DNA of 59,755 nucleotides from Bacteroidaceae bacterium. GTDB lineage: Bacteria; Bacteroidota; Bacteroidia; Bacteroidales; Bacteroidaceae. Each line of letters opens with the position of its first letter. The first letter of the stretch is position 1. The stretch is from positions 391,572 to 451,326 of the forward strand of contig CABIVS010000003.1 in NCBI GenBank assembly GCA_902362375.1. Direction: 5' to 3'. Position numbers and translations under genes: made by a program. A model generated the notes under the pieces. It did no database searches. It saw nothing but the letters and a program-made list of their open reading frames with translations, and was not told where the DNA came from. Below are positions 15,312 through 22,920 of this stretch, in pieces.

Positions 15312-16152
15312 GGAAAAAGAACTGATCGACAAGTTGATCGATCTTGCTTTTGCAGAAGATATAGGTGATGGTGATCATACCACCCTTTCATGTATTCCCG
15401 CTACGGCAATGGGAAAATCAAAATTGCTTATCAAAGAAGCCGGTGTGTTGGCTGGCATCGAAGTTGCTAAAGAAATCTTCAACCGTTTCGATCCTACCAT
15501 GAAAGTGGAAGTGTTTATCAATGACGGAACAGAAGTGAAACCGGGTGACGTAGCAATGGTAGTGGAAGGAAAAGTGCAATCTTTACTTCAAACCGAACGC
15601 CTGATGTTGAACGTGATGCAGCGTATGAGCGGTATTGCAACAATGACCCGTAAATATGCAAAGGTGTTGGAAGGTACAAATACCCGTGTGCTTGACACCC
15701 GCAAGACAACTCCCGGTATGCGTATCCTCGAAAAAATGGCAGTGAAAATCGGTGGCGGAGTAAACCATCGTATTGGTCTGTTCGACATGATTCTTCTGAA
15801 AGACAATCATGTGGACTTTGCCGGAGGTATCGACAAAGCCATCACCCGTGCCAAAGAATATTGCAAGGAAAAAGGCAAAGACCTGAAAATAGAAATAGAA
15901 GTCCGCAGCTTCGACGAACTGCAGCAAGTTCTTGATCTCGGTGGAGTAGACCGTATCATGTTTGATAACTTCACTCCCGAAATGACGAAGAAAGCAGTAG
16001 AGATGGTGGCAGGTAAATACGAAACTGAATCTTCGGGTGGTATCACCTTTGATACGCTCCGCGACTATGCCGAATGTGGCGTAGACTTCATCTCTGTAGG
16101 AGCTTTGACTCATTCAGTGAAAGGACTGGATATGAGTTTCAAAGCGTGCTGA
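15304..16152 (+). CDS. nadC: Nicotinate-nucleotide diphosphorylase (quinolinate phosphoribosyltransferase)
   Basis: A 282-residue enzyme converting quinolinate and PRPP to nicotinate mononucleotide in de novo NAD synthesis. The ATG at 15304 (MNKEKELIDKLIDLAFAEDI) is chosen because it matches the family N-terminus and overlaps the preceding stop, ATGAATAA. Active-site segments are GDGDHTTLSCIP, NVMQRMSGIATMTRKY, DTRKTTPGMRILEK, GGGVNHRIGLFDMILLKDNH and the C-terminal SSGGITFDTLRDYAECGVDF with ISVGALTHS. No key residue seems to be missing. Confidence 0.97.
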   Translation: MNKEKELIDKLIDLAFAEDIGDGDHTTLSCIPATAMGKSKLLIKEAGVLAGIEVAKEIFNRFDPTMKVEVFINDGTEVKPGDVAMVVEGKVQSLLQTERLMLNVMQRMSGIATMTRKYAKVLEGTNTRVLDTRKTTPGMRILEKMAVKIGGGVNHRIGLFDMILLKDNHVDFAGGIDKAITRAKEYCKEKGKDLKIEIEVRSFDELQQVLDLGGVDRIMFDNFTPEMTKKAVEMVAGKYETESSGGITFDTLRDYAECGVDFISVGALTHSVKGLDMSFKAC

Positions 16153-16158
16153 TTTTTT

Positions 16159-16252
16159 TTTCACCACAGAGGACACAGAGTACACAGAGGATTTAAACTT
16201 ATTTTATAGGAAGAATTTCCTATCATTGTTCCTCTGTGTACTCTGTGGTGAA
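16159..16252. repeat. Intergenic inverted repeat of the CACAGAG type (copy 1)
   Basis: The left arm, from TTCACCACAGAG at 16160 to CACAGAGG at 16190, faces the right arm 16231-16252 (CCTCTGTGTACTCTGTGG, then TGAA). The left arm has one extra 9-bp word (GACACAGAG). An inner hairpin, ATAGGAA with TTCCTAT, occupies the centre. It begins 7 bp after the nadC stop and may end that transcript. A second copy is at 20420-20566. Confidence 0.85.
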
Positions 16253-16357
16253 TCGTATTCTTTAACTTCTTTTAGCAATATTCCTTGCAGCATTCCTCAA
16301 ACTCTCGCGTCTAATAAGCAAACGACGCAGACATACGTTCGATTTTAAAAAAAGTAA

Positions 16358-16915
16358 TTGACTTTGGAAAACGAGATAGAACTGATAAAGGGCTGTCGGG
16401 CAGGAAAGGATTCAGCCCGAAAGGAACTTTACACCCTCTATTCCAAACAGATGCTGGCGGTATGTTTCCGCTATACGGGCGATATGGATGCGGCGCACGA
16501 TGTACTGCATGACGGTTTCATCAAGATTTTTACCAACTTCTCGTTCCGGGGTGAGTCTTCACTTTGTACATGGATCACCCGGGTGATGGTCACTCAATCA
16601 CTCGATTTCCTGCGACGGGAGAAACGATTCAGTCAGTTGGTAGTGCATGAAGAGCAGCTTCCCGATATACCGGATATATCGGATTCGGGAGGAGGGGCTG
16701 GAATCTCCGAAGAGCAGTTGATGGCTTTTATTGCCGAATTGCCGGATGGTTGCCGAACCGTTTTCAACCTTTATGTGTTTGAAGAGAAATCGCACAAGGA
16801 GATAGCCAAGATGCTTCACATTAAAGAGCATTCATCTACTTCGCAGTTGCACCGGGCCAAATATTTGTTAGCAAAAAGAATTAAAGAGTATAGGAATCAT
16901 GAAGAAAGAAAATGA
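16358..16915 (+). CDS. ECF-type RNA polymerase sigma factor with non-ATG start
   Basis: A protein of about 186 residues. Sigma region 2 spans about residues 10-85 (RKELYTLYSKQMLAVCFRYT, DVLHDGFIKIFTNFSFRGES, then WITRVMVTQSLDFLRREK). Region 4 spans about 125-175 (IAELPDGCRTVFNLYVFEEK, then SHKEIAKMLHIKEHSSTSQL). No ATG precedes the conserved region, and the first in-frame ATG is inside it, so translation must begin at TTG 16358 or TTG 16364. It overlaps the anti-sigma gene by 17 bp, the usual sign of a cognate pair. Confidence 0.92.
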   Translation: MTLENEIELIKGCRAGKDSARKELYTLYSKQMLAVCFRYTGDMDAAHDVLHDGFIKIFTNFSFRGESSLCTWITRVMVTQSLDFLRREKRFSQLVVHEEQLPDIPDISDSGGGAGISEEQLMAFIAELPDGCRTVFNLYVFEEKSHKEIAKMLHIKEHSSTSQLHRAKYLLAKRIKEYRNHEERK

Positions 16916-17948
16916 TGAAATAACCGATCTGTTTCGCACACGTCTCGCTGATGCCGGGATGAGTGTACGGGATGGCTTTTGGGAAGAGCTCTCGCAGGAA
17001 ATTCCTGTGGCTTGCCAGCATCGTCGCCGGATTCTGCTCTTCCGTGTGGCGGCTGCGGCGTCTGTATTGCTCGTTTTGGCAGCCTCGTCGGCTACTTTCT
17101 TGTATTTCTCTCCAAAGGAAGATATGGAAGAAGCATTTACAAAGATAGCCGTGACGAATGGAGGACAGATGGATGGAGATGGAATACGTGTCAATCAGTT
17201 ACCGCTGCCGGTAGAACCGGTGTTGCCGAAACCGGCTCCGAAATCTTACGGTATGCTGTCGCAATATACAGAGGAAGAAGATTCTCTTTCTATCACTTTC
17301 TCCATGTCGTTTTCTTTTTCTTCCACTACTTCTACGGGAAATGGCAACCAATATGCTAATCAGGGGCATAATGGTTATTGGCAGGCAACAAACGGTAATA
17401 CAGAGTCATCTGTCGCTCCGGAAGAACAGTCGAATGTCAATATGGTTCAACCCAAAGCAGTGAAAAAGCATCGCTGGGCGATGAAAGTTCAAGTGGGTAC
17501 AGCACTTCCGGCAGATAATGGTACTTATAAAATGCCGGTTTCCGCAGGGGTGACGGTAGAACGTAAGTTGAACGATTTTCTCGGCATAGAAACCGGACTG
17601 CTCTATTCGAACCTCCGTTCTGCAGGGCAGCACTTGCACTATCTGGGGATCCCCGTTAAAGTGAACGTGACGTTGGTAGATACGAAGAAAATCGACCTTT
17701 ATGCTACTGTGGGAGGAATAGCCGATAAATGTATTGCCGGTGCACCGGACAACAGTTTTAAAGAAGAACCTATCCAGCTGGCAGTGACTGCCGGTATTGG
17801 AATCAACTATAAGATTAATGACCGACTTGCTGTTTTTGCCGAACCCGGAGTTTCGCATCATTTCAAGACAGATTCGAAATTGGCTACGGTACGAACGAAA
17901 CGGCCGACTAATTTTAATTTACTTTGCGGACTTCGCATGACGTATTAA
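16899..17948 (+). CDS. Membrane anti-sigma factor fused to a beta-barrel-like domain
   Basis: A 349-residue protein. The N-terminal 45 residues (cytoplasmic, FRTRLADAGMSVRDGFWEEL) are followed by one membrane helix at about residues 48-70 (LLFRVAAAASVLLVLAASSA). A Ser/Thr/Asn-rich periplasmic linker (SMSFSFSSTTSTGNGNQ) leads to a C-terminal domain of about 160 residues. That domain, with SAGVTVERKLNDFLGIETGL, VGGIADKC and NFNLLCGLRMTY, has the strand pattern of small PorT/OmpX-like outer-membrane barrels. Gene overlap with the ECF gene implies it sequesters that sigma factor and releases it on an envelope signal. The barrel-like end of a protein anchored in the inner membrane is unusual and may act as the sensor. 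Confidence 0.75.
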   Translation: MKKENDEITDLFRTRLADAGMSVRDGFWEELSQEIPVACQHRRRILLFRVAAAASVLLVLAASSATFLYFSPKEDMEEAFTKIAVTNGGQMDGDGIRVNQLPLPVEPVLPKPAPKSYGMLSQYTEEEDSLSITFSMSFSFSSTTSTGNGNQYANQGHNGYWQATNGNTESSVAPEEQSNVNMVQPKAVKKHRWAMKVQVGTALPADNGTYKMPVSAGVTVERKLNDFLGIETGLLYSNLRSAGQHLHYLGIPVKVNVTLVDTKKIDLYATVGGIADKCIAGAPDNSFKEEPIQLAVTAGIGINYKINDRLAVFAEPGVSHHFKTDSKLATVRTKRPTNFNLLCGLRMTY

Positions 17949-17953
17949 TCCTT

Positions 17954-18484
17954 ATGAAAATGAAAAAAACACTACTAATGCTGTGGATGGCTGTTTGCCT
18001 GATTGTATCTTTTACAGGATGCACCAGCGAAGAAATGGATTATAACAATCCGGACGTTGCCCTTTTTGTGAAACAATTGAAGGCGGGTACGTATAAGATG
18101 AAGAATGATAAAGGAGTAGTGGAAGTTCCTCATTTCACGGAAGAGGACATTCCCGAACTTTTAAAATATGCGGAAGATCTGACTATTATCCCTTCTTTTC
18201 CGTCGGTTTACAATATGAACAACGGTAAGATTCGGTTGGGTGAGTGTATGCTTTGGGTGATTGAATCTATCCGTCAGGGCACACCTCCGTCATTAGGTTG
18301 CAAAATGGTATTGGCGAATGCTGAAAATTATGAAGCAATCTATTTCCTGACCGATGAGGAAGTACTCGATGCAGCCGCTTGTTATCGTAGTTGGTGGGAA
18401 GAACGCCAATATCCGAAAACGAGATGGACAATTGATCCGTGCTACGATGAGCCGCTTTGTGGATCGGGTTATCGTTGGTGGTAA
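17954..18484 (+). CDS. Lipoprotein of the ECF operon, possibly DUF4943-type
   Basis: A protein of about 176 residues starting at ATG 17954 (MKMKKTLLMLW...); ATG 17960 is equally possible. The lipobox LIVSFTGC is at about residue 20-27, so it is a lipoprotein. The mature part contains DIPELLKYAEDLTIIPSFPS and ECMLWVIESIRQG, and ends with a Trp-rich CGSGYRWW. It follows the anti-sigma gene by 5 bp and belongs to the same operon. I think the family is DUF4943, but this is from memory. Role unknown, possibly part of the envelope-stress circuit. Confidence 0.65.
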   Translation: MKMKKTLLMLWMAVCLIVSFTGCTSEEMDYNNPDVALFVKQLKAGTYKMKNDKGVVEVPHFTEEDIPELLKYAEDLTIIPSFPSVYNMNNGKIRLGECMLWVIESIRQGTPPSLGCKMVLANAENYEAIYFLTDEEVLDAAACYRSWWEERQYPKTRWTIDPCYDEPLCGSGYRWW

Positions 18485-18662
18485 TAAAGGGGGAGGAGCC
18501 TTCGGAAAGTAAAAAATAGGAAACATTCATGTGGGAACATTTGTTTGTATCAGTAGTCTTTTGCTGCTGACAGGGGGATTATTACGCTCAAAAGATAGCT
18601 TCTCATACGTGCAAAATGTATATGAAGTGCTCCGAAATATAGGTAATGAAAGAGTAAAAAGG

Positions 18663-19388
18663 ATGGATGGATTGAAACGGTTTATAATAACAATGGCACT
18701 GTGTCTGATCGCTGTATTTGCATATGCGCAAGTATGGACGGCACAAGATTCTTTGCATTTGAAGAAGTTGCTGGAGAGTGACCAGGAGTTGCATTTAAAT
18801 ATGGATGCTGTGAAGTCGATTGATTTCGGAAGCGCAGTGGGTACTCCCCGGATGTCGGAGGAGAAAAGCTGGATGATGCCTGACGAATCGCTTCCTGAAG
18901 CATTGCCTAAACCGAAAGTGATGTTGACTCTGATGCCATATAAAGCAAATACCCGCTATAACTGGGATCCCATCTATCAGAAGAAGATAAAGATCGATAA
19001 AAATACCTGGCGGGGTGATCCTTTCTACGAGATACGCCATCAAAGATCTTATTCAAACTGGGCACGCAATCCGATGGCAAAGGGAATGCGTAAGTCGTTG
19101 GATGAGATACAGGCGAGTGGGGTACGTTTCCGCCAGTTGGGTGAACGTGCTAACGGAATGATGGTGAACACGGTAGTGATGGATGCACCTATTCCCTTGT
19201 TTGGTGGGAGTGGAGTGTATATCAATGGTGGAACTATCGGCGGACTTGACCTGATGGCTGTCTTTACAAAAGATTTTTGGAATAAGACGGGACGGGATAA
19301 CCGTGCCCGCACATTGGAAGTGTTGAGAACTTATGGAGATTCTACCACTGTGTTGATAAATAAACCAATTGAACAGATTGCCCGTTGA
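18663..19388 (+). CDS. DUF4858-like exported protein
   Basis: A 241-residue protein starting at ATG 18663 (MDGLKRFIITMALCLIAVFA, then YAQ), a clear signal peptide. The longer upstream ORF has a non-ATG start and no further homology signal. The mature part includes DSLHLKKLLESDQELHLNMD, WARNPMAKGMRKSLDEIQAS and a GGSGVYINGGTIGGLDLMAV stretch. It resembles the Bacteroides DUF4858 family of unknown function. It lies 178 bp after the lipoprotein gene on the same strand and may be part of the ECF operon or a separate unit. No terminator is visible between them. Confidence 0.65.
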   Translation: MDGLKRFIITMALCLIAVFAYAQVWTAQDSLHLKKLLESDQELHLNMDAVKSIDFGSAVGTPRMSEEKSWMMPDESLPEALPKPKVMLTLMPYKANTRYNWDPIYQKKIKIDKNTWRGDPFYEIRHQRSYSNWARNPMAKGMRKSLDEIQASGVRFRQLGERANGMMVNTVVMDAPIPLFGGSGVYINGGTIGGLDLMAVFTKDFWNKTGRDNRARTLEVLRTYGDSTTVLINKPIEQIAR

Positions 19389-19461
19389 AGGCGTTATAAT
19401 GATGTGTTGATGTAGCAATGCGCTCATGTCAACCTATTAACACATAGATAAATTATTGGTT

Positions 19462-20406
19462 ATGAATAGAATTACTTCTCTTCTGGGTATTCAATATCCT
19501 ATTATTCAAGGTGGCATGGTGTGGTGCAGCGGTTGGCGTCTTGCTTCTGCTGTGAGCAATGCCGGTGGACTGGGATTGATCGGTGCCGGTTCCATGCATC
19601 CGGAGACTTTACGCGAGCATATCCGTAAATGTAATGCGGCCACGAAATTGCCTTTTGGTGTAAACATTCCTTTGATGTATCCTCAGATAGAAGAGATCAT
19701 GAATATTGTGGTGGAAGAGGGAGTGAAGATTGTTTTTACCTCTGCCGGAAATCCGAAAACGTGGACTGGGTGGTTGAAAGAGCGTGGAATAACGGTTGTT
19801 CATGTTGTTTCTTCTTCCCGTTTTGCTGTAAAATGTGAGGAGGCCGGAGTAGATGCGGTAGTGGCAGAAGGGTTCGAAGCCGGAGGGCATAATGGACGCG
19901 AAGAGACAACGACTTTCTGTTTGATTCCCGCTGTACGTGAGGCTACAACATTGCCTTTGATAGCTGCAGGAGGTGTCGGCACAGGAGAAGGAATACTGGC
20001 TGCTATGGTATTGGGAGCCGAAGGTGTGCAGATAGGAACCCGTTTTGCTCTGACTGACGAGAGTTCAGCGAGTCCGGTATTTAAGGATTATTGCTTGAGT
20101 CTTGGTGAAGGAGATACTAAGTTGTTATTGAAAAAGCTGGCTCCGACGCGTTTGGTAAAGAATGCTTTCCGCGAGGCGGTGGAGAAGGCTGAAGATAGTG
20201 GTGCTTCTGCTGAAGAATTACGAAGCTTGCTAGGAAAAGGACGTGCAAAGAAAGGAATGTTTGAAGGAGACTTGGAAGAAGGTGAACTGGAGATAGGTCA
20301 GGTTTCGGCAATAATATCCCGTCGACAGTCGGTGGCAGAGGTGATGAACGAATTGGTTGAGTCTTATTGGCAGGCGGTGGAGAAGAAATATTTGTTTGAA
20401 AGATAA
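19462..20406 (+). CDS. Nitronate monooxygenase / FabK-like FMN enzyme
   Basis: A 314-residue TIM-barrel flavoprotein from ATG 19462 (MNRITSLLGIQYPIIQGGMV). FMN and substrate-site segments are SNAGGLGLIGAGS (about residue 35), EGFEAGGHNGRE with the catalytic-type His (about residue 138) and AAGGVGTGEGILAAMVLGAE followed by GVQIGTRF (about 175-200). The family contains nitronate monooxygenases and the FabK enoyl-ACP reductases. Length and the GGHNGRE motif do not decide between them. Linked neighbours give no help. It ends just ahead of the CACAGAG inverted repeat. Confidence 0.85.
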   Translation: MNRITSLLGIQYPIIQGGMVWCSGWRLASAVSNAGGLGLIGAGSMHPETLREHIRKCNAATKLPFGVNIPLMYPQIEEIMNIVVEEGVKIVFTSAGNPKTWTGWLKERGITVVHVVSSSRFAVKCEEAGVDAVVAEGFEAGGHNGREETTTFCLIPAVREATTLPLIAAGGVGTGEGILAAMVLGAEGVQIGTRFALTDESSASPVFKDYCLSLGEGDTKLLLKKLAPTRLVKNAFREAVEKAEDSGASAEELRSLLGKGRAKKGMFEGDLEEGELEIGQVSAIISRRQSVAEVMNELVESYWQAVEKKYLFER

Positions 20407-20419
20407 ATGCTAATTTCTA

Positions 20420-20566
20420 TTTCACCACAGAGGACACAGAGGACACAGAGGTTTAATCTTTTTAGTAACACAGAGTCTCACGTATTGAGAATCGTATTGA
20501 TCTCTCTGTTTTACTTACGGAAAGAGAGAGAAGAACTCTGTGTCCTCCGTGTCCTCTGTGGTGAAA
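20420..20566. repeat. Intergenic inverted repeat of the CACAGAG type (copy 2)
   Basis: The left arm 20420-20451 (TTTCACCACAGAGGACAC and on) faces the right arm 20536-20566 (CTCTGTGTCCTCCGTG to CTGTGGTGAAA). Words of about 9 bp (GACACAGAG) repeat within each arm. The element fills the gap between two convergent genes and its right arm touches the stop codon of the alanine dehydrogenase gene. It shares arm sequence with 16159-16252 but the central region differs. Confidence 0.88.
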
Positions 20567-21673
20567 TTATAGGCTGACAGGTTCGTACTTCAAACCAAAT
20601 ACGTCGGCTACGGCCTTATAAACGATTTTTCCTTCTACGATATTTAATCCGAGTGCTAATGCTGGATTCTCTTTGCAGGCTTTTTTCCATCCCTTATTTG
20701 CTAAAGCCATTACGTAGGGGAGGGTAGCATTAGTCAGTGCAAGAGTGGAAGTGTAAGGCACAGCTCCCGGAATATTAGCTACTGCATAATGAACAATTCC
20801 ATCTACAATATAAGTCGGTGCGCTGTGAGTAGTCGGGTGAGACGTTTCGAAACATCCTCCCTGATCGATTGCCACATCCACTAATACTGTGCCGGGCTGC
20901 ATCATTGAAAGCATCTCTTTGGTAATCAAATGTGGTGCTTTATCACCGGGAATCAGTACAGAACCGACAACTAAATCAACATCCGGTAATTCTTTTCTGA
21001 TTCTTAGTTCGGATGCGTACAATGTCTTTACATTCTTCGGCAGTGTTTCGCTCAAATAGCGCAGACGTGCCAGATTTATATCTGTAATAGTGACATCTGC
21101 CCCCATTCCTGCAGCTATTTGTGCGGCATTGCTACCTACAACTCCACCTCCTAAAATTAATACTTTAGCAGGTTTAACACCTGGCACGCCTCCCAAAAGA
21201 ATACCTTTTCCACCTTGCGGTTTTTCCAGAAAACGGGCGCCTTCCTGGATAGACATACGTCCGGCAACTTCACTCATAGGAATTAATAAAGGCAATGAGT
21301 GATCTGCTTCTTCTACAGTTTCATAAGCCAGGCATATTGATTTGTTGGAGAGCATGGCAAGAGTTAACTCCCGGTCGGAAGCAAAATGGAAATAAGTGAA
21401 TAGTAACTGTCCTTTTCTAATTAAGTTATATTCGGTGACTATCGGTTCTTTCACCTTTACGATCATCTCGGCAGTGGCGTAAATGTCTTCTATTGTTGGC
21501 AGGATATGCGCGCCGACAGCTTGATATGCTTCATCCGGAAAACCGCTATTTATTCCCGCTGTATGTTGGATAAATACCCGATGCCCTTGTTTTACCGCTT
21601 CGGCCACCCCCGAAGGTGTCATGCCAACACGGTTCTCATTGTTTTTGATTTCCTTTGGTACTCCGATAATCAT
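20567..21673 (-). CDS. ald: Alanine dehydrogenase
   Basis: A 368-residue NAD-dependent enzyme interconverting L-alanine and pyruvate plus ammonia. It begins MIIGVPKEIKNNENRVGMTP, the family start. The nucleotide fold carries VLILGGGVVGSNAAQIAAGM (about residue 170). Active-site residues expected of the family are in KVKEPIVTEY with LLFTYFHFAS (Lys about 74, His about 96) and the C-terminal half has VDVAIDQGGCFETSHPTTHS. Length matches the homohexameric bacterial enzyme. It is convergent with the FMN enzyme. Its leader (21674-21716) is short, and the terminator of the WG gene lies directly upstream. Confidence 0.96.
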   Translation of the reverse strand: MIIGVPKEIKNNENRVGMTPSGVAEAVKQGHRVFIQHTAGINSGFPDEAYQAVGAHILPTIEDIYATAEMIVKVKEPIVTEYNLIRKGQLLFTYFHFASDRELTLAMLSNKSICLAYETVEEADHSLPLLIPMSEVAGRMSIQEGARFLEKPQGGKGILLGGVPGVKPAKVLILGGGVVGSNAAQIAAGMGADVTITDINLARLRYLSETLPKNVKTLYASELRIRKELPDVDLVVGSVLIPGDKAPHLITKEMLSMMQPGTVLVDVAIDQGGCFETSHPTTHSAPTYIVDGIVHYAVANIPGAVPYTSTLALTNATLPYVMALANKGWKKACKENPALALGLNIVEGKIVYKAVADVFGLKYEPVSL

Positions 21674-21712
21674 AATGTTACGTATTAAAGATTTAACATG
21701 TTCGAATGTACG

Positions 21713-21746
21713 AAAAATCCCCTTACGTTGTTATTCGTAAGGGGAT
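21713..21746 (-). terminator. Intrinsic terminator of the WG-repeat gene
   Basis: Minus-strand stem ATCCCCTTACG / CGTAAGGGGAT (complement of 21736-21746 and 21717-21727), 8-base loop, followed by a run of five U (complement of 21713-21717). It lies 56 bp after the WG gene stop. Confidence 0.9.
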
Positions 21747-21802
21747 GTTTTAGAACAGAATGCCTCGCGTGTTGAGATGAATAAATGCGTAGAGTGGTTA
21801 TT

Positions 21803-22486
21803 TTATAGACATTCACTGCCCTGCTTGTTGATTTTCATGTTTTTTCCATAGAGACCCACTCGAGCTATGTTGTTATAAAAGGGTTCTGCAATATCGTACT
21901 TAAAAGGAAGTACTTCTTGGTTGTCTTTGTTTATATACCCCCACTTGGACGACTGGCTTTCAATACAGACAGCAGCCAATCCTTCAGAGAAAGAGCATCC
22001 ATTATCATATTTCAGGGGAATGACAACTTCTCCTTTCTTATTAATGAATCCTACTTTGTTGTGTAGCGAGACGAGGGCTAATCCTTCCGCGAATTGTTCT
22101 ATTTGACTGTAAGTCGGTGGAAGAATGTAGTTTCCTTGTCTGTCAATCAGTCCCCATAATCCATCGTGGCATACACGTGCGCATTCTTGCTCAAACGAGT
22201 GAGCGGCTGCGTACTTAAACGGAATCCGTATCTGTCCGGTATGGTCGATGAATCCGTATTGGGAATTGAGTACTACCATCCCTAATCCTTCTTTAAAAGA
22301 GAAAGCCCGTTCATACATTAGAGGGATGACAACGTCATATCCTTTATTGATGTATCCCCATTGGATTTTTCCTTTAACGGGAGCCAATCCTTCGGAGAAA
22401 CGGCCAATTGCCGAAAAACGCTTTTTCTTATTAGCTACCCCATAAGCTAAAAAAGAAGCAAAGAACTTTGTAATAGTGTTGCTCAT
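21803..22486 (-). CDS. WG-repeat protein
   Basis: A 227-residue protein without a signal peptide. From about residue 30 it is made of five beta-rich repeats of 30-45 residues built on the pattern WG(Y/F)I(N/D)xxGxxVIPxxYxxAxxFxEGLAxV. Examples are WGYINKGYDVVIPLMY, YGFIDHTGQIRIPFKY, WGLIDRQGNYILPPTY, VGFINKKGEVVIPLKY and WGYINKDNQEVLPFKY. WG (KWG) repeats are widespread in Bacteroidetes, probably form small beta folds that bind proteins, and have no defined enzymatic role. The gene has its own promoter (22736-22765) and a structured leader of about 240 nt. Confidence 0.88.
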   Translation of the reverse strand: MSNTITKFFASFLAYGVANKKKRFSAIGRFSEGLAPVKGKIQWGYINKGYDVVIPLMYERAFSFKEGLGMVVLNSQYGFIDHTGQIRIPFKYAAAHSFEQECARVCHDGLWGLIDRQGNYILPPTYSQIEQFAEGLALVSLHNKVGFINKKGEVVIPLKYDNGCSFSEGLAAVCIESQSSKWGYINKDNQEVLPFKYDIAEPFYNNIARVGLYGKNMKINKQGSECL

Positions 22487-22506
22487 TTTTCTTATTGTTT
22501 GTGTGG

Positions 22507-22709
22507 TAAGCGTCCGGATACCATTATATACAAGAGAAGCGTGGACGTCGTTAGTTCATTCTATTCAAGGTTCTGGTAAACCTATTGGGAAATGAACAAC
22601 AGAGTCCACGCCCTTGTATATAACAAAGACGTGAACGCTTAGTTGCCATTATCTCCCCAATTAAAGAATTTACCAGATTCTGAATAGAGATAATATTCTA
22701 AACGCTTCT
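22507..22709 (-). ncRNA. Structured leader or independent rod-like RNA ahead of the WG gene
   Basis: The minus-strand transcript predicted from 22736-22765 passes through nested complementary segments. One fold is two hairpins: TATATACAAG with CTTGTATATA (22525-22534, 22613-22622), GCGTGGAC with GTCCACGC inside it, closed by TAAGCGT/ACGCTTA (22507-22513, 22635-22641), plus ATTATCTC/GAGATAAT (22648-22655, 22687-22694). A competing fold is one rod of about 175 nt: AGAAGCG/CGCTTCT (22535-22541, 22703-22709), then CTATTCA, TCTGGTAAA and ATTGGG pairings. The apex is CACGUCUUUGU/ACAAGGGCGUG. It may be a riboregulator of the WG gene or a separate RNA such as a 6S-like molecule. Apart from the terminator at 22847-22873, the rest of the 22487-22920 gap shows nothing else. 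Confidence 0.5.
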
Positions 22710-22735
22710 ACGTTATTAATCGTAATAAGTCGCTA

Positions 22736-22765
22736 CAAAGATATGGATTTCTTGTTAAAGAACAA
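22736..22765 (-). promoter_or_regulatory. Bacteroides-type promoter for the structured leader and WG gene
   Basis: On the minus strand a -33 TTG (complement of 22763-22765) and -7 TATCTTTG (complement of 22736-22743) are exactly 19 bp apart. Transcription should begin near 22729. Confidence 0.75.
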
Positions 22766-22838
22766 TATATTTGAGGGATAAAGATTTTGCGATGAATGAG
22801 ATATGTAGATAGAATGTGAAGTGGTTAGTAGATAGACT

Positions 22839-22873
22839 AAAAAAAACTCCCCTTACGTTTTAGGTAAGGAGAG
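22839..22873 (-). terminator. Intrinsic terminator of the protease-SusC-SusD operon
   Basis: Minus-strand stem CTCTCCTTAC / GTAAGGGGAG (complement of 22864-22873 and 22847-22856) with a 7-base loop and a following run of U (complement of 22839-22846). It lies about 50 bp after the SusD stop. Confidence 0.9.
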
Positions 22874-22920
22874 CTTCTTTTAGTCTATTGTCAGACAGTT
22901 TCTATGAAGGATGCCTGTTA

